From positions 1 to 18,994 of the forward strand of contig QZKK01000166.1 of the NCBI GenBank assembly GCA_003599475.1: a stretch of 18,994 nucleotides of DNA. The letters run 5' to 3'. A program made the position numbers and the translations under genes. Shown one piece after another: positions 15,588-18,994 of the stretch; positions within the stretch are counted from its first letter, which is position 1; every line of letters starts with the position of its first letter. The notes below the pieces were generated by a model that searched no databases, was not told where the DNA came from, and worked only from the letters and a program-made list of their open reading frames with translations. This stretch comes from Desulfobacteraceae bacterium (lineage in GTDB: Bacteria; Desulfobacterota; Desulfobacteria; Desulfobacterales; SURF-15).

Positions 15588-15917
15588 ATGTCCGGCCACC
15601 AGGGCGCTTTGCGTTCTGCATTCCTCGTGAAGATCGGGGTTTCGACGCAGGCTTTTGTCGGCACAAATGCCGTGATCGGATTCATGGTAGACACGGCGCG
15701 AATCGCAACCTATGCGGGCCTTTTCCTTCTTGCGCGGAAAGCAAGCCCCATCGGCCCGGATCAATGGCCGTTGATCATATCCGGAATGACCGCGGCGTTT
15801 GCCGGTGTGTTGATCGGCAAACGCTTTTTTCACAAGGTGACCATGTCGGGCCTTCAGGCAGCGACGGGCATTTCCCTCTCGTTCATCGCTGTTGCCCTCG
15901 GAGCAGGAATCATCTAA
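15588..15917 (+). pseudogene. C-terminal half of a TauE/SafE-family sulfite exporter-like permease
   Basis: About 109 residues: MSGHQGALRSAFLVKIGVS, FVGTNAVIGFMVDTARIATYA, then WPLIISGMTAAFAGVLIGKRFFHKVTM and an ALGAGII end. These match the second half of TauE/SafE transporters, which are normally about 250 residues; the usual sequence before SGHQG is a first half of about 130 residues that is absent. The preceding sequence belongs to an unrelated membrane protein frame. No convincing ribosome binding site precedes ATG 15588, although the stop of the upstream gene is 7 bases away, so coupled translation is possible. Most likely a remnant left by a deletion or recombination; a functional half-size transporter cannot be ruled out. 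Confidence 0.65.
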
Positions 15918-16014
15918 TCGCCATGCTTCAGGACGTAAGATTGGGGTGATTCGGTGCGCTCAGAGTCGTCGGGAACACACCGGATATGGCAATTTTTTCC
16001 TGAGGGGATGCGAA

Positions 16015-17247
16015 GTGAAGGAAGGCCGCTCTTCTTCTGAAAAGAAAGAAAATACACCTCGAGGTGCTTCGCCGACTGCAGAGGGGGTACGCCCGGCTTC
16101 ACTGCGGGAGCTTGCACTTTTATTCCTGCGCCTTGGTTCGACGGCATTCGGCGGTCCTGCAGCCCACATTGCCATGATGGAAGACGAGGTCGTGCGCCGC
16201 CGCCATTGGCTTACGCAGGAGGAGTTCCTGGACCTCCTCGGCGCAACCAATCTCATTCCCGGCCCGAACTCCACCGAGATGGCCATTCATATCGGTCATC
16301 GCAGGGCAGGCTGGGCCGGCCTGCTCGTTTCAGGCGGCTGCTTCATCCTGCCTGCAACACTCATTGTCCTATTCATCGCCTGGGCCTACGTAAGCTTCGG
16401 CCGCTTGCCCCAGGCCGAAGGCCTGCTCTATGGCGTAAAGCCGGTTGTGCTTGCCATCGTTTTTCAGGCGATCTGGAGACTCGGGCGCTCGGCGCTCAAG
16501 ACCAAGCTGCTGGCGGCTACGGGTTTGACTGCTGCGGCTCTAAACTTCATTGGCGTAAACGAGTTGGCCGTTCTCTTTGGGGCAGGTGTGGTTATGGCCG
16601 TTTACCGCTCGGCGGCTTCAGGAAGATCGGGTGATAGTGCGGGTCTTCTGCTCGGTATTTGGCCCGGCATTTCTCCAGCAGCGGCAGCAGCCGTAACGGG
16701 AGCCTCTGCCGCACCGTTTGGTTTGTGGCAGATGTTTTTACTCTTCGTAAAGATCGGCTCCGTGCTTTTTGGAAGCGGCTACGTGCTTCTTGCTTTTTTG
16801 CGAGCCGATCTAGTCGACCGCCTGCACTGGCTCACAGAGGGCCAGCTTCTCGATGCCGTTGCAATCGGCCAAATCACGCCGGGGCCGGTGTTTACAACGG
16901 CGACGTTTATTGGCTATGTGCTGTCCGGCATGCCCGGCGCCATGCTGGCGACAGCCGGAATCTTTCTTCCCTCCTTTTTCTTTGTCGCGGTCAGCGGTCC
17001 GCTGGTGCCCCGACTGAGACGCTCGCCGACAGCGGGAGCTTTCCTTGACGGTGTAAACGCTGCTTCTCTGGCCTTAATGGCCGTCGTCATGGTTCAGCTC
17101 GCTCGTACAGCGTTTGTGGACTGGCCTGCGACAGCGATCGGCGTAGCCGCCGCCTTCCTGCTTCTGCGATACAAGTTAGGCTCGACGTGGCTCATTTTGG
17201 GAAGCGCGGTCGTTGGAATGATTGTCTACATCGCAAATTTGTCTTGA
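16015..17247 (+). CDS. chrA: Chromate transporter ChrA
   Basis: 410 residues, two CHR domains. The first has LRLGSTAFGGPAAHIAMMEDEVV and LIPGPNSTEMAIHIGHRRAG, the second FVKIGSVLFGSGYVLLAFLRADLV and IGQITPGPVFTTATFIGYVLSG, the long-chain ChrA pattern of chromate efflux with roughly 10-12 helices. GTG 16015 is chosen as start because GAGGGG lies 7 bases upstream; the frame runs further back to 15892 but that overlaps the TauE/SafE fragment. The stop codon overlaps the -35 box of the following arsR promoter. Substrate (chromate versus other anions such as sulfate) is not determinable from sequence. Confidence 0.93.
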   Translation: MKEGRSSSEKKENTPRGASPTAEGVRPASLRELALLFLRLGSTAFGGPAAHIAMMEDEVVRRRHWLTQEEFLDLLGATNLIPGPNSTEMAIHIGHRRAGWAGLLVSGGCFILPATLIVLFIAWAYVSFGRLPQAEGLLYGVKPVVLAIVFQAIWRLGRSALKTKLLAATGLTAAALNFIGVNELAVLFGAGVVMAVYRSAASGRSGDSAGLLLGIWPGISPAAAAAVTGASAAPFGLWQMFLLFVKIGSVLFGSGYVLLAFLRADLVDRLHWLTEGQLLDAVAIGQITPGPVFTTATFIGYVLSGMPGAMLATAGIFLPSFFFVAVSGPLVPRLRRSPTAGAFLDGVNAASLALMAVVMVQLARTAFVDWPATAIGVAAAFLLLRYKLGSTWLILGSAVVGMIVYIANLS

Positions 17248-17298
17248 CAGATCCAATTAAACAATATTGAATGCATTTAAATTTTTGCTTAATTGGAT
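17244..17298 (+). promoter_or_regulatory. Promoter and operator region of arsR
   Basis: TTGACA at 17244-17249 overlaps the chrA stop. A TTGAAT (17267-17272, spacer 17) or TATTGA (spacer 15) could serve as -10. ATCCAATTAA (17251-17260) and TTAATTGGAT (17289-17298) are a perfect 10-bp inverted repeat, extendable to 13 of 14. Between them AATGCATT (17270-17277) is a second palindrome. A dimeric ArsR binding here would cover the promoter, the usual autoregulatory arrangement. Confidence 0.55.
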
Positions 17299-17303
17299 TT
17301 GAA

Positions 17304-17798
17304 ATGAAAGGCTCCATTCACATTTTCAAGGCGCTTGCCGATCCCACCCGGCTGAAATTGGTCGACCTGCTGTTGAGCCACGATCTCTGTGTGGGGGCTT
17401 TGGCCGGCCGGTTGGGCATCTCCAAACCGGCCGTATCCCAGCATCTGCAGATCTTGCGGAAGGCCGGGCTGGTCAAGGGCGAAAAACGCGGCTACTGGAC
17501 CCATTATTCGGTCGAAAGAGAAATCCTTTATCGACTTTCCGCCGAAATCAGGGAGAAAGCCGAATTCCCCTCTTTCCCCCAGGGAGCCTGCCAAAGAACC
17601 GTTTCCGAATCAACCGTAATTTACGATGGAAGGAGGACTGTGGACATGTGTAGCGATTGTTGCCGAAAACCGGAAAACTTGAAGGGAAAGCCGGAGGAAT
17701 GTTCACCCGAGCAGATCAAGGCATGCCACGGGGATAGCAAGAACCACCCCTGCGTAATGGGCAAACCGGAGGCCGCCACCGATGACAGCCATCGTTGA
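17304..17798 (+). CDS. ArsR/SmtB-family metalloregulator with Cys-rich C-terminal tail
   Basis: 164 residues. The N-terminal 90 are a winged helix-turn-helix of ArsR type (KALADPTRLKLVDLLL, then LAGRLGISKPAVSQHLQILRKAGLVKGEKRGYWTHYSV), a dimeric repressor released by metal or metalloid. The classical ELCVC site is here DLCVG, keeping only Cys29. The tail carries Cys96, 116, 119, 120, 133, 141 and 150 (MCSDCC, EECSPEQIKACHG, HPC) and may take over metalloid sensing. Start ATG 17304 fits the domain. A perfect AGGAGG and an in-frame ATG at 17646 precede the tail. The 3' end overlaps the ABC ATPase start by 17 bases, pointing to one operon. Confidence 0.9.
   Translation: MKGSIHIFKALADPTRLKLVDLLLSHDLCVGALAGRLGISKPAVSQHLQILRKAGLVKGEKRGYWTHYSVEREILYRLSAEIREKAEFPSFPQGACQRTVSESTVIYDGRRTVDMCSDCCRKPENLKGKPEECSPEQIKACHGDSKNHPCVMGKPEAATDDSHR
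17646..17798 (+). other. Possible internal in-frame start producing a 50-residue Cys-rich protein
   Basis: AGGAGG (17631-17636) is 9 bases before ATG 17646, ideal spacing. Translation from here would give only the Cys-rich tail of the ArsR protein (MCSDCCRKPENLKGKPEECS to HPCVMG), with six cysteines and two His near them. Either this is an extra product, or the tail was once a separate gene fused to arsR. Confidence 0.35.
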
Positions 17799-18762
17799 AG
17801 CGCGAAATCTTCAAAAATCCTACGGTAAGATCCGAGCCGTCGAGGATGTCAGCTTCTCAATCGAAGAGGGTGAAATTTTCGGCCTTTTGGGTCCAAACGG
17901 CGCGGGAAAGACGACCACCATCCGGATGCTTTCCAGCCTGACGGACCCGGACGGCGGTGAAGCGTTGGTCGACGGCCGCAATGTCGTTGAGGATCCTGTA
18001 GGCGCCAAAATGAGACTCGGTGTGGTTCCGGAAAGCTCAAACCTTTACATGGAGCTTACCGCGCGGGAAAACCTCATCTACATGGCGCAGCTCTACGGCA
18101 TGCCGAAATCCCAATGGGAAGCGCGGGCGGAAGAGCTCCTCCGTCAATTCGGATTGCACGAAAGAAAAGACAGCCGCTTCCAGGGGTTTTCAAGAGGGAT
18201 GAAGCGGCGGCTGACCATCGCGGCGGCCCTGGTGCACCGGCCCCGGATCGTGTTTCTGGACGAGCCGACCACAGCCCTTGATATCATGAGCGCCCGGGGT
18301 CTCCGAAAATCGATCCGGGAGCTTAAAAAAAGTGGAGTGACTGTCCTTTTGACCACCCACCTGATCCCAGAGGCCGAAGAGCTCTGCGACCGGGTCGCCA
18401 TCATCCTCAAGGGAAAGATTCTGATGATCGACACGGTCGCCGGCATCCGGCAGCAGGTCAAAGAGACCGAAATCCTGGAACTTGCACTCGATCCGTTTTC
18501 AGAGCCGATCGTCGATCGGTTGAAAGGGATCGGCGGCATCGAAAAGGTTTCGAAGACAAACTCGCATCTGCGGCTTTACGGGAGAAACGTGTTAAGGGAA
18601 ATCCCGGCAATCGTACAAGCGCTGTCAGAAAACCGCACCGAAATCCTATCGATTCACAGCCTGAACCCCTCGCTCGAAGATGCATTCGTCAAGTTAACGG
18701 GGGTTGAAGCAGAAGTCATGAAGATCGACAAACCCTTGAAACCTGCCGGAGGCGGCGCATGA
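17782..18762 (+). CDS. ABC transporter ATP-binding protein, ABC-2 (NatA/DrrA) type
   Basis: 326 residues. Walker A GPNGAGKTT (37-45), signature FSRGM (136-140), Walker B IVFLDEP (156-162), D-loop TALD and switch His193 (TTH) are all present; the Q-loop position reads VVPES, with Glu in place of Gln. The C-terminal 110 residues form the extension seen in ABC-2 exporter ATPases (HSLNPSLEDAFVKLTG). GGAGG 9 bases upstream and a 17-base overlap with arsR; the next gene overlaps by 4 bases (ATGA). It drives export through the permease that follows. Substrate unknown; the arsR linkage hints at a metal or metalloid stress role. Confidence 0.93.
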   Translation: MTAIVEARNLQKSYGKIRAVEDVSFSIEEGEIFGLLGPNGAGKTTTIRMLSSLTDPDGGEALVDGRNVVEDPVGAKMRLGVVPESSNLYMELTARENLIYMAQLYGMPKSQWEARAEELLRQFGLHERKDSRFQGFSRGMKRRLTIAAALVHRPRIVFLDEPTTALDIMSARGLRKSIRELKKSGVTVLLTTHLIPEAEELCDRVAIILKGKILMIDTVAGIRQQVKETEILELALDPFSEPIVDRLKGIGGIEKVSKTNSHLRLYGRNVLREIPAIVQALSENRTEILSIHSLNPSLEDAFVKLTGVEAEVMKIDKPLKPAGGGA

Positions 18763-18994
18763 TTCTTGCATGGAAACAGTCTTATTATATCGCTCGAAAA
18801 GATCTGAAAGCCTATTACCTCAAACCGCCGCTGATTAGCTGGGGGCTGATGCTGCCGGTTGTCTTCCTTCTGGCATTCTACCTGAGGAACCCGGCAGGAA
18901 TCACCGAGGTGGCCCCGGGGCTTGCGGCGCTGACGATCCTTTTTTCGACCACCTCCATGACCGCCATCGTGATCACCTTCGAGAAGCGGATCGA
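18759..18994 (+). CDS. ABC-2 type transporter permease, N-terminal part
   Basis: ATG 18759 overlaps the ATPase stop (ATGA) and the frame runs off the window end after 78 codons. The start MILAWKQSYYIARKDLKAYY followed by a hydrophobic helix (LISWGLMLPVVFLLAFYL) and a second one (LAALTILFSTTSMTAIVIT) is typical of ABC-2 permeases, which begin with a cytoplasmic amphipathic segment ahead of helix 1. It is the membrane partner of the preceding ATPase. A second permease may follow outside the window. Confidence 0.82.
   Translation, partial: MILAWKQSYYIARKDLKAYYLKPPLISWGLMLPVVFLLAFYLRNPAGITEVAPGLAALTILFSTTSMTAIVITFEKRI

Noticed and set aside
15892..16014. N-terminal extension of chrA
   Set aside because: Overlaps the TauE/SafE fragment and has no family resemblance; GTG 16015 has a proper ribosome binding site.

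Overview
The window looks like a chromosomal segment of an anaerobic, sulfate-reducing member of the Desulfobacterota (former Deltaproteobacteria). The main reason is a complete qrcABCD cluster (486-5903), the cytochrome c3:menaquinone reductase complex known from sulfate reducers. The GC-rich codon usage, the cytochrome c assembly gene at the left edge and the many short tandem repeats between genes fit this. No rRNA, tRNA, CRISPR array, phage or transposase gene was seen.

Layout. 1-339: end of a CcsB/ResC-type cytochrome c assembly protein. 396-6076: a sigma70-like promoter followed by qrcA, qrcB, qrcC and qrcD and a 52-residue one-helix membrane protein placed like a fifth subunit. 6460-10415: murA and comEC, separated by repeats and a terminator. 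10505-11451: a cold-shock protein and a universal stress protein on the minus strand, with a strong shared-type terminator facing comEC. 11732-14226: a TIGR02757-family protein and the lipid II flippase murJ. 14385-18994: a metal/metalloid group with an arsenite methyltransferase, a small membrane protein, a truncated TauE/SafE transporter, a ChrA chromate transporter, an ArsR-type regulator with a Cys-rich tail, an ABC ATPase and the start of its permease.

Most notable observation: the arsenite methyltransferase (arsM) has an in-frame UGA exactly where the family has its C-terminal arsenic-binding cysteine. The frame then stays open for 57 recognisable ArsM codons, and a 6-bp hairpin with a G in the second loop position starts 14 nt after the UGA. 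This fits a selenocysteine codon with a bacterial SECIS element, so the gene is annotated as one selenoprotein CDS (14385-15176) rather than a truncated one.

Other points: the ArsR gene contains, in frame, a strong ribosome binding site and ATG just before its Cys-rich tail, suggesting a recent fusion or a second product. A palindrome shared by the arsM and arsR upstream regions may be a common operator. Between genes there are period-7 arrays of three sequence families, plus one period-8 pair, often in inverted orientation around terminators; one array runs right into the comEC start codon.
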